Positions 51,250 through 61,780 of a stretch of DNA of 64,000 bases are shown in pieces. The notes under the pieces are model-generated. The model worked only from the letters and a program-made list of their open reading frames with translations, had not been told where the DNA came from and made no database searches. Made by a program: the position numbers and the translations under genes. Position 1 is the first letter of the stretch. Every line of letters begins with the position of its first letter. Source of the stretch: Salegentibacter flavus (lineage in GTDB: Bacteria > Bacteroidota > Bacteroidia > Flavobacteriales > Flavobacteriaceae); the NCBI RefSeq assembly GCF_900115145.1, contig NZ_FOVL01000015.1, forward strand, positions 40,654-104,653, in the 5' to 3' direction.

Positions 51250-52821
51250 TTAAGAATTTTCTCTTCGTTTTTTAAAGTAATTAAAAGCGAAGATTATTAC
51301 CAACAGGATCAGAAAATAAGGCAGGTAGGAAATCGGAGTACCATCACCTTTAACGGTAGTAAAAACCCGGTCCCAGCGTATTTTATTCATTATTCCATTT
51401 GCATTGGCATCCCAACTCATCCAGATGAATACCGGCTTGCCCACTACATGATTTTCCGGCACATAACCCCAGGAACGGCTATCTTCACTGTTATGGCGAT
51501 TGTCTCCCATCATCCAGTAATAATCCTGTTTAAAGGTGTAGGAATCCACCGGAGAACCGTTAATTAAGACTTGGGTTCCGTTGAGGCTTAAACTTTTTGG
51601 CTCGCCCATTTCCAAACCTTCGTAGGTCTCAATTATTTGCTTGTAAAAGGGCATAGACTGGGCGGTTAATTCTACCTTATCACCTTTTTTCGGAATATAG
51701 ATCGGTCCAAAATTGTCATTGTTCCACGGTAATTTTCCGTTGTTCGGAAAGATCCCTTTTGATGCTGTGCTGGAGGTATCAATATAGCGTTGGATAAAAT
51801 CTACATTAGGATGATTCCGCAGGCGGTTATAGGTTTTCTCAGTCAGCGCCCTGAAGAAAAATTCGTTGTTATTGGGATTGTAATAAAAGCCGTCGGTAAC
51901 ATCATATTCTTCATATAAGAATCGGGGATCAAAACCCTGGCCTTTGGTTTTCCCTGAATAAGAAAACTGGGTTCTGGCACGAACCGGTAATTCCAGGATT
52001 TCATTGTTCACGATAAGTTCCCCATTCTCTATTCTAAGGGAATCCCCGGGAATTCCAACTGCTCGTTTTACATAGTTTGATTTTTTATCTATCGGCTTGT
52101 CATAACGTTCTCCTGAACGGTCAAAAAATTGTTTGACCGTATCTACCGGCCAGTTGAAGACCACAATATCATTTCGCTCTATCTCCTGAAAACCGGGCAA
52201 ACGGGTATAAGGAATTTGTGGTTTATTGAGATATGATTTTGTTCCAAGTATCGGGATGGTATCATGCACCATAGGGAAGGCTATCGCCGTTTGTGGTAAG
52301 CGTGCCCCGTAATGAAATTTACTTACAAAAAGAAAATCGCCCACCAGCAAAGTTTTTTCAAGGGAAGAGGTAGGGATTGTAAAAGGCTGCATTATATAAG
52401 CGTGCACGATGGTAGCGGCAATTACCGCGAACAAAATGGAACTCACCCATTCGCCTATACCAGTTCTAGGTTTCAGGCTACGGTCCTCAATGTATTTTAC
52501 ATCAGTAGCATAATTGATGTAGTAAATGTAAAATCCCAGTGTTAGGATCACCAGGAACGTATCTGTGGTGCTATGGCGTCCAAAGCTTCTTATGGTTTCT
52601 ACCCAGATTACCGGGAACATTATAAGGTTAACAATAGGAATAAAAAGCAGAATAACCCACCACCAGGGCCGGTTGATGATTTTCATTAGGATAACTGCAT
52701 TATAAACTGGAATTGCAGCTTCCCATGGTTGCCTTCCTGCTTTTTTATATAATTTCCAGGTTCCTAAAAAATGGATTACCTGGACGAGCAGGAAAAACAA
52801 AAACCATTGCGTAAATGTCAT
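51250..52821 (-). CDS. lepB: Signal peptidase I with N-terminal membrane extension
   Basis: The protein removes signal peptides from exported proteins. It has 523 residues, much longer than the E. coli enzyme. Three to four hydrophobic segments (1-105) precede the usual anchor (about 127-145). The catalytic serine is S153 in IPTSSLEKTL and the lysine is in NYVKRAVGIPGD. A large insert splits the conserved boxes before MGDNRHNSEDSR. The extended form is typical of Bacteroidota. Confidence 0.93.
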   Translation of the reverse strand: MTFTQWFLFFLLVQVIHFLGTWKLYKKAGRQPWEAAIPVYNAVILMKIINRPWWWVILLFIPIVNLIMFPVIWVETIRSFGRHSTTDTFLVILTLGFYIYYINYATDVKYIEDRSLKPRTGIGEWVSSILFAVIAATIVHAYIMQPFTIPTSSLEKTLLVGDFLFVSKFHYGARLPQTAIAFPMVHDTIPILGTKSYLNKPQIPYTRLPGFQEIERNDIVVFNWPVDTVKQFFDRSGERYDKPIDKKSNYVKRAVGIPGDSLRIENGELIVNNEILELPVRARTQFSYSGKTKGQGFDPRFLYEEYDVTDGFYYNPNNNEFFFRALTEKTYNRLRNHPNVDFIQRYIDTSSTASKGIFPNNGKLPWNNDNFGPIYIPKKGDKVELTAQSMPFYKQIIETYEGLEMGEPKSLSLNGTQVLINGSPVDSYTFKQDYYWMMGDNRHNSEDSRSWGYVPENHVVGKPVFIWMSWDANANGIMNKIRWDRVFTTVKGDGTPISYLPYFLILLVIIFAFNYFKKRRENS

Positions 52822-52869
52822 AAGGAAGTATTTTACATTATTAGAGCCTCCTGGGCCTAAAGTGTTACA

Positions 52870-53586
52870 TTATTTTAAAATTTCGGCTAGAACATCCTGC
52901 ATTCTGTAGATGCCTTCTTTACCTTTTATCCATTCTGCGGCAATTACCGCACCTTTTGCAAAACCCTGCCTGGAATGAGCGGTGTGCTTTATCTCAATTG
53001 AATCTATTTCAGATTTATAAGAAACGGTATGGGTTCCGGGTACTTCGGCCTCACGCCTGGCGTAGATTGGAATTTCATCATTTTCAGCGTGGTCAAGTTG
53101 CCATGCGATCTTGTTAGGATTGTTAGCAATAATTTGCTGAGCCAGGCTAATAGCAGTACCACTTGGAGAATCAAGCTTCTGTACGTGATGTATTTCTTCA
53201 ACCTCTACGGAATATTCTTCGAGGTTTTTCATCATCTCAGCCAGTTTTTCATTGAGTTCGAAAAACAAATTAACCCCTATGCTGAAATTGGAAGCATACA
53301 GAAAAGCTGTGTCGTGTTTTTCACAAACTTCCACGGCCTTGTCATAATGGTCTAGCCAACCTGTAGTCCCACTCACAACTGGAATACCCAGTTCGAAACA
53401 GGTGGTGATATTTTTAAAAGCGGCTTTGGGGACGCTAAAATCTATGGCTACATCAGCATCAAGATTGGTGAGATCGTAGCTTTCTATATCTTCATCTACC
53501 TTTAAAGTGATCTTGTGGCCTCGATCCAGGGCAATTTCTTCAATTGTTTTGCCCATTTTTCCGTAGCCTAACAGCGCTATTTTCAT
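52870..53586 (-). CDS. dapB: 4-hydroxy-tetrahydrodipicolinate reductase
   Basis: DapB reduces the dipicolinate precursor in lysine and cell-wall diaminopimelate synthesis. The ATG at 53586 gives 238 residues; an upstream TTG overlaps the DUF5683 gene. The NAD(P) loop GYGKMG is at residue 7, and the HHVQKLDSPSGTA motif holds the catalytic histidine and substrate lysine. Its position between DUF5683 and lepB is usual in flavobacteria. Confidence 0.95.
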   Translation of the reverse strand: MKIALLGYGKMGKTIEEIALDRGHKITLKVDEDIESYDLTNLDADVAIDFSVPKAAFKNITTCFELGIPVVSGTTGWLDHYDKAVEVCEKHDTAFLYASNFSIGVNLFFELNEKLAEMMKNLEEYSVEVEEIHHVQKLDSPSGTAISLAQQIIANNPNKIAWQLDHAENDEIPIYARREAEVPGTHTVSYKSEIDSIEIKHTAHSRQGFAKGAVIAAEWIKGKEGIYRMQDVLAEILK

Positions 53587-53588
53587 AA

Positions 53589-54188
53589 TCAAAAATTATA
53601 ATTTAAGGAAAGTCCGTAGCGTGTCTTTCCAGAAAATTCATCAAAATTCATATTTGGCCGAAGCGTAAGATCCTCGCTAACATTAAATTGTTGCAGGTGG
53701 GCCTCTACATTGGCGTCAATAATATTCAGTGCATAAATCCCGGCAATTACCAGAATCGAAATTTCTTTATTTCGGCGGTAAAAACGTTGGGCTCTTATTA
53801 AACCGTCATCTGTAACTCTTTCCTGGCCATTCACAGTAAACTCATCAATTCTTCCCGCCAGCCTGTCTTTATAGGCATCCCGGTAACGATTGAATTCATT
53901 ATCGTTGTTTATATAAAAATAAACCCCAATCCCAAGCCCTCCATAAGCGATGGGAATTTTCCAATAGCTGCCGTTGAAAGCCTGTCCAAGCCCCGGTAAA
54001 ATAGCCGAATAAAAAGCAGCCCGGGAAGGAGCAAGGGCATCGTAGGGTTTGTAGTCCTGCTCTTTTTCTTTTTCGGCCACCGGCAGTTCCCCGGCAGTAG
54101 GGGTATCTACCAACAGACTATCCTGGGAAAACCCCTGGAAAGAAAAAAAAACCAGCATTACTGCTGTGAAAAGATATTTACTCTTCAC
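53589..54188 (-). CDS. DUF5683-family exported protein
   Basis: The 199-residue protein starts at GTG with a signal peptide ending near FSQ at 20-22. A proline-rich linker is followed by PSRAAFYSAILPGLGQAFNGSYWKIP and two hydrophobic segments. The family is conserved between parB and dapB in Bacteroidota and its role is unknown. It overlaps parB by 11 bp. Confidence 0.82.
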   Translation of the reverse strand: MKSKYLFTAVMLVFFSFQGFSQDSLLVDTPTAGELPVAEKEKEQDYKPYDALAPSRAAFYSAILPGLGQAFNGSYWKIPIAYGGLGIGVYFYINNDNEFNRYRDAYKDRLAGRIDEFTVNGQERVTDDGLIRAQRFYRRNKEISILVIAGIYALNIIDANVEAHLQQFNVSEDLTLRPNMNFDEFSGKTRYGLSLNYNF

Positions 54189-55083
54189 CCTGGATCAGTT
54201 TTTTGATTCTATTGAAGTCTTCTTCCGATTTAAAAGGTATGCTTAGTTTCCCGCTTCCTTTTTTGGTTAGTTTCACATCTACTTTTGTTCCCAGGTATTC
54301 TGAAAATTCTTTAATTCCTTTTTTATAGGTTTTAGGCACTGTAGTAGATGCCTTATTGCCTTTTTTCTCTTGACTTCCGGTGTTGATCTCGCGTACCAAC
54401 TGTTCTGTTTCTCTTACCGAGAGCGATTTCTGAAGTATCTTTTCATAAATATCCAGCTGCTGCTGAGGATCTTCAATATTGATGAGCGCACGACCGTGGC
54501 CCATACTTAAGAAGCCGTCCCGAATTCCTGTTTGTATGATGGGATCAAGTTTCAATAATCGCAGGTAGTTCGCAATAGTAGAGCGTTTTTTCCCAACTCT
54601 CTCACTAAGTTGTTCCTGGGTAAGATTGATCTCATCGATAAGTCGCTGATAGGAAAGCGAGATCTCGATAGGGTCCAGATCCTGTCGCTGAATATTTTCA
54701 ACCAAAGCCATTTCCAGGGATTCCTGGTCGTTGGCGATCCTGATATATGCCGGGATGGTTTTTAATCCAACAATTTTTGAGGCTCTGAATCGGCGTTCTC
54801 CGGAAACAAGCTGATATTTATTGAAATCCAGCTTTCTAACTGTGATTGGCTGGATCACCCCTAATTCATTGATGGAGGAGGCGAGTTCCTTTAAAGCATC
54901 TTCATTGAAACTGGTACGGGGCTGAAAAGGATTCACCTCAATGGCCTCCAGTTCAAGTTCAACAATATGGCCTACCAGTTTATCAGCGTTCTTGTCTTCT
55001 GCAGATTGAATATCGTTTTGCGGATCTTTTAGCAAAGCTGAAAGTCCTCTTCCTAAAGCTTGTTTCTTGGTAGCCTTCGCCAT
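54178..55083 (-). CDS. parB: Chromosome-partitioning protein ParB
   Basis: The 301-residue protein carries the CTP-binding ParB box (GERRFRASK, NPFQPR), a helix-turn-helix (LTQEQLSERVGKKRSTIANYLRLL) and a C-terminal dimer domain. It binds parS and spreads as a clamp. It is 3 bp after parA. No parS site is obvious in the window. Confidence 0.95.
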   Translation of the reverse strand: MAKATKKQALGRGLSALLKDPQNDIQSAEDKNADKLVGHIVELELEAIEVNPFQPRTSFNEDALKELASSINELGVIQPITVRKLDFNKYQLVSGERRFRASKIVGLKTIPAYIRIANDQESLEMALVENIQRQDLDPIEISLSYQRLIDEINLTQEQLSERVGKKRSTIANYLRLLKLDPIIQTGIRDGFLSMGHGRALINIEDPQQQLDIYEKILQKSLSVRETEQLVREINTGSQEKKGNKASTTVPKTYKKGIKEFSEYLGTKVDVKLTKKGSGKLSIPFKSEEDFNRIKKLIQGEE

Positions 55084-55086
55084 CTT

Positions 55087-55851
55087 CTATGAGTTTTTCT
55101 TTATAATTTCATGTGCCAGGCTCAAATAATTGCTGGCTCCTTTACTGCCTGCATCATAATTAATAATGCTTTCTCCGTAACTGGGGGCTTCACTTAAACG
55201 AACATTTCTTTGAATGATTGTATCGAAAACCATTTCCCCAAAATGCTTCTGAACCTCTTCTACCACCTGGTTTGATAACCTCAATCTGGAATCGTACATC
55301 GTAAGCAAAAGGCCTTCAATATCCAGTTTATTGTTGTGGATCTTTTGAACGCTTTTTATGGTATTTAGCAGTTTTCCGAGACCTTCCAGGGCAAAATATT
55401 CACACTGGATCGGGATCACTACAGAATCGGCCGCGGTTAAGGCGTTCAGGGTTAATAAACCAAGGGAAGGGGCACAATCGATCAGGATATAATCGTATTT
55501 TTCCTTTAGCGGAGTTATAGCTTTTTTAAGCATAGACTCCCTGTTTTCCTGGTCTACCAGCTCAATTTCTATCGCTACCAGGTCTATATGGGCAGGAATA
55601 ATATCCAGGTTTGGAGAGCTGGTTTGCAGAATGGCCTCTTCCGGAGAAATAGAATGCTCCAACAATTGGTAGGTGCCAAATTCCACTTCTTCCACATCAA
55701 TTCCGAGTCCCGAGGTAGCATTCGCCTGCGGATCGGCGTCTATCAGTAAAACTTTCTTTTCAAGTACTCCAAGTGAGGCCGCAAGGTTCACCGAAGTTGT
55801 GGTTTTACCCACGCCGCCTTTCTGATTGGCAATAGCAATGATCTTACCCAT
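55087..55851 (-). CDS. parA: Chromosome-partitioning ATPase ParA/Soj
   Basis: The 254-residue deviant Walker ATPase has KGGVGKTT at residues 10-17, DADPQAN and DCAPSLG. It drives origin segregation together with ParB. It is the first gene of the par-dapB-lepB unit. A TATTTTTA box (55883-55876, minus strand) could start a leader of about 20 nt. Confidence 0.95.
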   Translation of the reverse strand: MGKIIAIANQKGGVGKTTTSVNLAASLGVLEKKVLLIDADPQANATSGLGIDVEEVEFGTYQLLEHSISPEEAILQTSSPNLDIIPAHIDLVAIEIELVDQENRESMLKKAITPLKEKYDYILIDCAPSLGLLTLNALTAADSVVIPIQCEYFALEGLGKLLNTIKSVQKIHNNKLDIEGLLLTMYDSRLRLSNQVVEEVQKHFGEMVFDTIIQRNVRLSEAPSYGESIINYDAGSKGASNYLSLAHEIIKKNS

Positions 55852-56070
55852 TAATTACGTTCAATTTTTAAAAAGTAAAAATACAATTTATTATAGGTTT
55901 ATGAAATCATTTTGTTAACAGCTTGTACATATAATAAAGACTGAAGGTTCAAGGCTTTTTGCTGAATTTTTCCGCAGGGAATCATCTAAAATGTTAAGAT
56001 CTGGATAAATAAAAAAACCAAAAGATTTCCCTCGGTTTTCAAACATTTTAGAATATTATGAGATTTTAGC

Positions 56071-56952
56071 TTAGCTGCCTTTCTTCGCTTTGATCATCGC
56101 TTCCAATTGGTCCCATAATTCTTCAGGAATTGCTTCCAAAAGGTTGAATTGTCCCGCGCCTTTAAGCCATTCGCCGCCGTCTATGGTTATCACTTCCCCG
56201 TTAACATAGGCTGAAAAATCGGAAACCAGATATGCGGCAAGGTTTGCAAGTTCCTGGTGCTCCCCAACTCTTTTTAGAGGAACCTTTTTAGAGAGGTCAA
56301 ACTTGTCCTTTAGATCTCCCGGTAATAAACGATCCCAGGCACCTTTTGTAGGAAAAGGTCCCGGGGCTATGGCGTTGGATCTAATCCCGTATTTAGCCCA
56401 TTCTACAGCCAGGGAACGTGTCATTGCTAAAACTCCTGCTTTTGCGGTGGCGCTGGGTACTACATATGCCGAACCCGTCCAGGCATAGGTGGTTACGATA
56501 TTTAAAACGGTTTTGTCTTTTTCTTTTTTGTCTATCCAGTGCTTTCCGAAAGCAAGGGTGCAGTTTTTACTTCCCTTTAATACGATATCAATTATGGTAT
56601 CGAAGGCATTGGCACTAAGTCGCTCGGTAGGAGAGATGAAGTTCCCGGCCGCATTATTTAATAAAACATCAACGCTTCCAAACTGGTCAATTACAGCATC
56701 TCGCATTGCTTCAACTTCATCATAATTTCTTACATCGCATTGCACGGCAATACATTTTCCACCGGTTTCTTCTTCCAGTTCTTTCGCCGTATTCTGAAGC
56801 TTCTCCAAGTTTCGGGAAGTGATTGCTACTTTTGCTCCTAGTTCCATAAAATATCTGGTCATCGCTTTTCCCAGGCCGCTACCGCCGCCTGTGACCACAA
56901 TGCTTTTTCCTTTCAAGGCATCATCGCGAAGCATTTTTTGTGTATAGTCCAT
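56071..56952 (-). CDS. SDR-family oxidoreductase, 2,4-dienoyl-CoA reductase-like
   Basis: The 293-residue protein has the TGGGSGLGKA cofactor loop and LLNNAAGNF. The usual Y-x3-K is replaced by PSATAKAGV, retaining the lysine only, as in peroxisomal/mitochondrial dienoyl-CoA reductases. It therefore probably reduces an enoyl-type CoA ester in fatty-acid breakdown. The methylmalonyl-CoA mutase genes are next upstream on the same strand, 120 bp away, consistent with acyl-CoA metabolism. Confidence 0.85.
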   Translation of the reverse strand: MDYTQKMLRDDALKGKSIVVTGGGSGLGKAMTRYFMELGAKVAITSRNLEKLQNTAKELEEETGGKCIAVQCDVRNYDEVEAMRDAVIDQFGSVDVLLNNAAGNFISPTERLSANAFDTIIDIVLKGSKNCTLAFGKHWIDKKEKDKTVLNIVTTYAWTGSAYVVPSATAKAGVLAMTRSLAVEWAKYGIRSNAIAPGPFPTKGAWDRLLPGDLKDKFDLSKKVPLKRVGEHQELANLAAYLVSDFSAYVNGEVITIDGGEWLKGAGQFNLLEAIPEELWDQLEAMIKAKKGS

Positions 56953-57072
56953 TTTTTAGTCTTTAGTTGGTTCTCGGTTTTATATTTTCCGCTTCTGTGG
57001 TGCTTAGCCACGAATATTTTATGTTCTCTCTTTTCTCTTGTCTCTTGCCTCCTGATTCTTGCCTCTTGTTTA

Positions 57073-59193
57073 CTAGTCAATCAAAATCTCCAACAGCTTA
57101 ATAGCCGCCTCGCTAATTTTGGTGCCTGGACCAAAAACCGCTACGGCGCCGGCGTCAAATAGGAACTGATAATCCTGCGACGGAATTACCCCGCCAACGA
57201 TCACCATAATATCATCGCGGCCAAGGTCTTTAAGTTCTTCGATCACCTGTGGAACCAGGGTTTTGTGTCCTGCTGCCTGGGAGGATATTCCCAGAATGTG
57301 AACATCGTTCTCTACAGCTTGCTTTGCCGCTTCCCGGGGCGTTTGAAATAAGGGGCCTATATCTACATCAAAACCAAGATCGGCGTAGCCGGTAGCTACA
57401 ACCTTTGCACCACGGTCGTGCCCATCCTGCCCCATCTTTGCGATCATAATTCGTGGACGGCGCCCATCCTGTTCTGCGAATTTATCGGCCATTTCCCTGG
57501 CTTTTTTAAAGGAAGCGTCGTCTTTCATTTCTTTGGAATAAACCCCGCTAAAGGATTGAATTTTTGCTTTGTAGCGACCGTAAACTTCTTCCAGTGCGTC
57601 GCTTATTTCGCCCAGGGTAGCCCGGTTTCTGGCCGCTTCTACGGCTAAAGCTAATAAATTTCCGCTTTCATCTTTGGCCGATTTAGTAAGTTCTTGGAGA
57701 GAAGTCTTCACTTTTTCGGTGTTTCGTTCAGCTTTTATTCTTTCCAGCCTTTCGATTTGCTGTTTTCTTACCGTTTGGTTATCAACTTCAAGAGTAACCA
57801 ACTCATCTTCTTTCTCTCTTCGGTATTTGTTTACACCTACAATTATGTCGGTGCCACTGTCTATCCTGGCTTGTTTTTTGGCTGCTGCTTGCTCAATTCT
57901 CATTTTGGGAATCCCGGCTTCAATGGCTTTGGTCATTCCGCCAAGCTCTTCAACCTCTTCGATGAGTTTCCAGGCTTTTTGCGCGATCTCTTCCGTAAGC
58001 TTTTCCACATAAAAACTACCTGCCCAAGGATCTACGGTTTTAGTAATCCCGGTTTCTTCCTGAAGATGTAATTGGGTATTTCTCGCTATTCTGGCAGAAA
58101 AATCTGTAGGTAATGCTATTGCCTCGTCCAGGGCATTGGTATGCAAGCTCTGGGTTCCTCCAAAGGCTGCGGCAGCTGCTTCAATACAGGTGCGCGCTAC
58201 ATTATTGAACGGATCTTGTTCTGTTAGACTCCAACCACTGGTTTGACTATGAGTTCTTAATGAAAGTGATTTTGGATCTTTTGGATTGAATTGCTTAACC
58301 AGTTTTGCCCAAAGCATTCTTCCTGCCCGCATCTTTGCGATTTCCATAAAATGGTTCATCCCAACCGCCCAGAAAAAAGATAGGCGTGGGGCAAAAGTGT
58401 CTATTTCCATCCCGGCTTTTAATCCTTCCCTGATGTATTCCAGTCCGTCTGCCAGGGTATATGCTAACTCAATATCATTGGTTGCTCCGGCTTCCTGCAT
58501 ATGATATCCGGAGATGCTGATGCTGTTGAACCTGGGCATATTCTTCGAAGAATATTCAAAAATATCAGAAATGATCTTCATCGACGGAGCAGGAGGGTAG
58601 ATGTAGGTGTTACGCACCATGAACTCCTTTAGAATGTCGTTCTGAATGGTTCCTGAAAGCTGTTCGGGTTTTACTCCCTGTTCTTCCGCCGCAACAATAT
58701 AAAAAGCCATAATGGGTAAAACAGCCCCGTTCATCGTCATAGAAACCGACATCTTATCCAGCGGGATCTGATCGAAAAGAATTTTCATATCCTCTACCGA
58801 ATCGATGGCGACTCCGGCTTTTCCCACATCTCCTAATACCCGCTCGTGATCGCTGTCGTAACCGCGATGGGTGGGAAGATCAAATGCTACAGATAAGCCT
58901 TTTTGTCCGGCGGCAAGATTTCTGCGGTAAAAGGCATTACTCTCTTCCGCAGTAGAAAAACCGGCGTACTGCCTGATGGTCCAGGGGCGGGAGACATACA
59001 TCGTGCTGTAAGGTCCCCGCAAATATGGCGGAATTCCGGCGGCAAAATTGAGATGTTCTGCTTTTTCCAGATCCTCTTTGGAATAGGTGGGTTTCAGCTT
59101 TATGCCTTCCGGAGTTTTAAAGGCTTTTGTTTCCTGAATTTCTTCCTTTTTTGGCGCTGTTAATTTTATATGTTGAAGCTCTTTTCTTGACAT
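57073..59193 (-). CDS. scpA: Methylmalonyl-CoA mutase, large (catalytic) subunit
   Basis: The B12 enzyme interconverts methylmalonyl-CoA and succinyl-CoA, linking odd-chain and branched substrates to the TCA cycle. The 706-residue protein has a TIM-barrel half with [13 protein letters not shown] and [13 protein letters not shown], and a C-terminal B12 domain with [19 protein letters not shown], where the histidine ligates cobalt. It follows the small subunit by 12 bp. Confidence 0.95.
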   Translation of the reverse strand: MSRKELQHIKLTAPKKEEIQETKAFKTPEGIKLKPTYSKEDLEKAEHLNFAAGIPPYLRGPYSTMYVSRPWTIRQYAGFSTAEESNAFYRRNLAAGQKGLSVAFDLPTHRGYDSDHERVLGDVGKAGVAIDSVEDMKILFDQIPLDKMSVSMTMNGAVLPIMAFYIVAAEEQGVKPEQLSGTIQNDILKEFMVRNTYIYPPAPSMKIISDIFEYSSKNMPRFNSISISGYHMQEAGATNDIELAYTLADGLEYIREGLKAGMEIDTFAPRLSFFWAVGMNHFMEIAKMRAGRMLWAKLVKQFNPKDPKSLSLRTHSQTSGWSLTEQDPFNNVARTCIEAAAAAFGGTQSLHTNALDEAIALPTDFSARIARNTQLHLQEETGITKTVDPWAGSFYVEKLTEEIAQKAWKLIEEVEELGGMTKAIEAGIPKMRIEQAAAKKQARIDSGTDIIVGVNKYRREKEDELVTLEVDNQTVRKQQIERLERIKAERNTEKVKTSLQELTKSAKDESGNLLALAVEAARNRATLGEISDALEEVYGRYKAKIQSFSGVYSKEMKDDASFKKAREMADKFAEQDGRRPRIMIAKMGQDGHDRGAKVVATGYADLGFDVDIGPLFQTPREAAKQAVENDVHILGISSQAAGHKTLVPQVIEELKDLGRDDIMVIVGGVIPSQDYQFLFDAGAVAVFGPGTKISEAAIKLLEILID

Positions 59194-59205
59194 TTCCGGT
59201 GGGTT

Positions 59206-60603
59206 TTAATTTTCTGCAGATTCCTTTTCCAGTCTTTCCTGCTCAGATTTTTCACTCAGTCGGCGCTCTAAAATGGGTTCCAGGAGGGTTTTACGTTTGT
59301 TTTTCTTCAGAAATGGAAATAATTCCAGTTCCTCTTTCATTCTGTCCTGAAGATTTTCGAATTTATTAGTCCCGATAAGTATCAACTCCCCCTCATCAAA
59401 TCGCTGCTGCTCTTTTTTAGCACTTTCCTTTATTTTCTTCTGAATGATGCCGGCTTTCAATTGTTTAAGAAATCCGCCGCCCATTTCGATCTCTTTGAAG
59501 ATTTCAAGGGCCTTATCAGCAAATTGCCGGGTTAGACTTTCAATATAATAAGTGCCTTCGGCTGCATTGCTCACCTTATCCAAATAAGCTTCGTGCTTCA
59601 TTATCAATAACTGGTTGCGGGCAATTCGGTCGCCAAAATCGTTGTTTTTGTGATAAATAGTGTCGTATGGTGAATTGTATACAGTGTTGGCCCCGCCAAG
59701 CACAGCACTCATACTTTCGGTAGTGGTGCGCAACAAGTTCACGTTATAATCGTAAAGTGTCTTGTTTCGTTTGGTGGGTTGAGCGATGATGTGACCATCT
59801 TCAGGAAAACCATATTCTTTTGCCAGACTTGAATATAACCAGCGAAGCGCTCTTATTTTGGCAATTTCAAAGAAATAATTTGGACCTGAAGCCACCACGA
59901 ACTGAGGCAGAAACTGCGGTTTAATATTTTTTAATGCTGAAGACTGATCTATATGGTTTAGGTATTCGTTGGCGTGGGCCAGGGAATAGGCCAGTTGCTG
60001 TGGAATATTGGCTCCGGCATTTTGATACAAGTCGGTGTTTATGCTTATAACCGAAGAAAAATCTTCAGATTTAGAAAGGATTTCACCTAAAATTCTATGA
60101 TCTTCTTTCAGATTGAAGAACCAGTTTCCAGAGCGGGCCAGTTTCCCGATAATATCTGTTTGCAGGTAAACCTGGTTTTTTTTGCCCTTCAGAAATTTTC
60201 GCAAACGATTGAAAAAATCTTCAGATAAGAATTCAGGTTTTAGGTAAACAGGAGTTGATTTCAGGTCAATTTCTTCCAGTAACTCTTCAATGGAAATTTC
60301 TTCTGTTGGTAATTCAAACCAGAGGCTTTCAGCACCTTTTTTTAAAGCATTCAGGGCTTTTTCGTTAGCAACTTCCGAAGATATTACATAGATTTTTTCA
60401 CAAATATTCCAATGGATAGGAGATTCCAGATGCACAGGCTCACCTATGTCTTCAGCAGTATAAAAAGGCTTTATCGCTATCCCATCCAGGGAATTGTAGA
60501 TGAGTTTTTCGTTATAATCGGCTCCTTTTAGGTCGAATTGTATTTTTTGTTTCCATTGCTTTGCAGAAACCTCTTCGAATTCCTGAAATAATGATTCTTT
60601 CAT
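59206..60603 (-). CDS. mutA: Methylmalonyl-CoA mutase, small subunit
   Basis: The 465-residue protein resembles the barrel half of MutA and ends in a charged tail without a B12-binding domain, so it is a structural partner of the large subunit. Conserved pieces include KIRALRWLYSSLAKEYGF and GDRIARNQLLIMKHEAYL. It is shorter than MutA proteins that keep a degenerate B12 domain. First gene of the mutase pair; starts 26 bp after the ftsB-like gene. Confidence 0.9.
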   Translation of the reverse strand: MKESLFQEFEEVSAKQWKQKIQFDLKGADYNEKLIYNSLDGIAIKPFYTAEDIGEPVHLESPIHWNICEKIYVISSEVANEKALNALKKGAESLWFELPTEEISIEELLEEIDLKSTPVYLKPEFLSEDFFNRLRKFLKGKKNQVYLQTDIIGKLARSGNWFFNLKEDHRILGEILSKSEDFSSVISINTDLYQNAGANIPQQLAYSLAHANEYLNHIDQSSALKNIKPQFLPQFVVASGPNYFFEIAKIRALRWLYSSLAKEYGFPEDGHIIAQPTKRNKTLYDYNVNLLRTTTESMSAVLGGANTVYNSPYDTIYHKNNDFGDRIARNQLLIMKHEAYLDKVSNAAEGTYYIESLTRQFADKALEIFKEIEMGGGFLKQLKAGIIQKKIKESAKKEQQRFDEGELILIGTNKFENLQDRMKEELELFPFLKKNKRKTLLEPILERRLSEKSEQERLEKESAEN

Positions 60604-60629
60604 TTTAAAGATTTTTGGTTGCGGTCGCC

Positions 60630-60944
60630 TTAATCTATCGTGTCGTATTCGATGATATAAATATCCTCATCGGCACGTTTCATAAAGTATTTTTGGCGTG
60701 CGAATTTTTCGAGTTCTACCGAGTCCTGAAGTTTTTCGATCACGGCTTTATCCTTGTCGATCTCGTTACGGTAGTAGTTTTTATTATCTTCCAATTCATT
60801 AAGCTCCTGATTTAGTTCATTATGAATAAACCAGGAATTGCTATCCAGAAAGATCATCCAACCGGCAAAAATAAGGCTCAACAGCACATATTTATTGCCT
60901 AGAAATCTAAACCATGGTTTTTTTCGCAATTCTTTTAATTTCAT
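60630..60944 (-). CDS. Septum-formation-initiator (FtsB/DivIC-like) protein
   Basis: The 104-residue protein has a basic N-terminus, one transmembrane helix (about 20-37) and a coiled coil (about 42-80), then a short globular end with KYFMKRADEDIYIIEYDT. This is the FtsB/DivIC layout of divisome proteins. It lies 19 bp after udk and 26 bp before mutA on the same strand. Confidence 0.88.
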   Translation of the reverse strand: MKLKELRKKPWFRFLGNKYVLLSLIFAGWMIFLDSNSWFIHNELNQELNELEDNKNYYRNEIDKDKAVIEKLQDSVELEKFARQKYFMKRADEDIYIIEYDTID

Positions 60945-60963
60945 ACAGGATAAAGATACAAAA

Positions 60964-61572
60964 TTAGGCCAAGCGGTCCTTGATTATGGTTTGCACAATA
61001 TCAACAGCTACGGTATTGTAACGGTTGGTGGGGATGATGATATCTGCGAATTCCTTGGTTGGTTCAATAAATTGCTGGTGCATAGGCTTCAGGGTAGTCT
61101 GGTAACGCCAAAGGACTTCATCCAGATCCCTGTTGCGCTCGTTGATGTCGCGTTTCAACCTACGGATAAGGCGCTCATCACTGTCGGCATGTACATAGAT
61201 CTTTATATCAAACATTTTCCTGATCTCTGGGTTGGTAAGAATTAAGATCCCTTCAACAATAACCACCTTCCGGGGCTCTGTTTTTACCGTTTCGCTGGTG
61301 CGGTTATGTTCTTTAAAAGAATAAACCGGCTGATGAATTGTTTTACCTTCTTTTAGTTCCTGGAGATGTTTTACAAGTAAATCAAAATCTATGGACTTAG
61401 GGTGATCAAAATTGGTCTTCACCCTTTCTTCCATGCTAAGGTGGCTAAGGTCCTGGTAGTAATGGTCCTGGGAGATCACATCTACTTCTTCATTTTTTAA
61501 TTCTTCTGTGATCTGGTTTACTACGGTGGTTTTACCACTTCCTGTACCTCCGGCGATTCCTATGATTAGCAT
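60964..61572 (-). CDS. udk: Uridine kinase
   Basis: Udk phosphorylates uridine and cytidine in nucleoside salvage. The 202-residue P-loop kinase has GGTGSGKTT at residues 8-16, the DHYYQDLSHL substrate segment and RLIRRLKRDINER lid arginines. The length is usual. It heads the udk-ftsB-like-mutA-scpA run. Confidence 0.94.
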   Translation of the reverse strand: MLIIGIAGGTGSGKTTVVNQITEELKNEEVDVISQDHYYQDLSHLSMEERVKTNFDHPKSIDFDLLVKHLQELKEGKTIHQPVYSFKEHNRTSETVKTEPRKVVIVEGILILTNPEIRKMFDIKIYVHADSDERLIRRLKRDINERNRDLDEVLWRYQTTLKPMHQQFIEPTKEFADIIIPTNRYNTVAVDIVQTIIKDRLA

Positions 61573-61780
61573 CTAAAATAATTTGGGGCAAATTTAACTA
61601 TTTGCCCCAAACCCTGAAATTCTTTAAATGTCTATTTATAACTATCTTTTCTATTTTTATTATTTAGGTCAATTGGCGTTATTAGATAATTATAGTCTTT
61701 GCCGTTCCTTTTCCTTATCAGAGATTTCCAGAAGGAAAATATTACAAGCATTTTAAGCTTAAAAAAAGCTGTTTCATTTT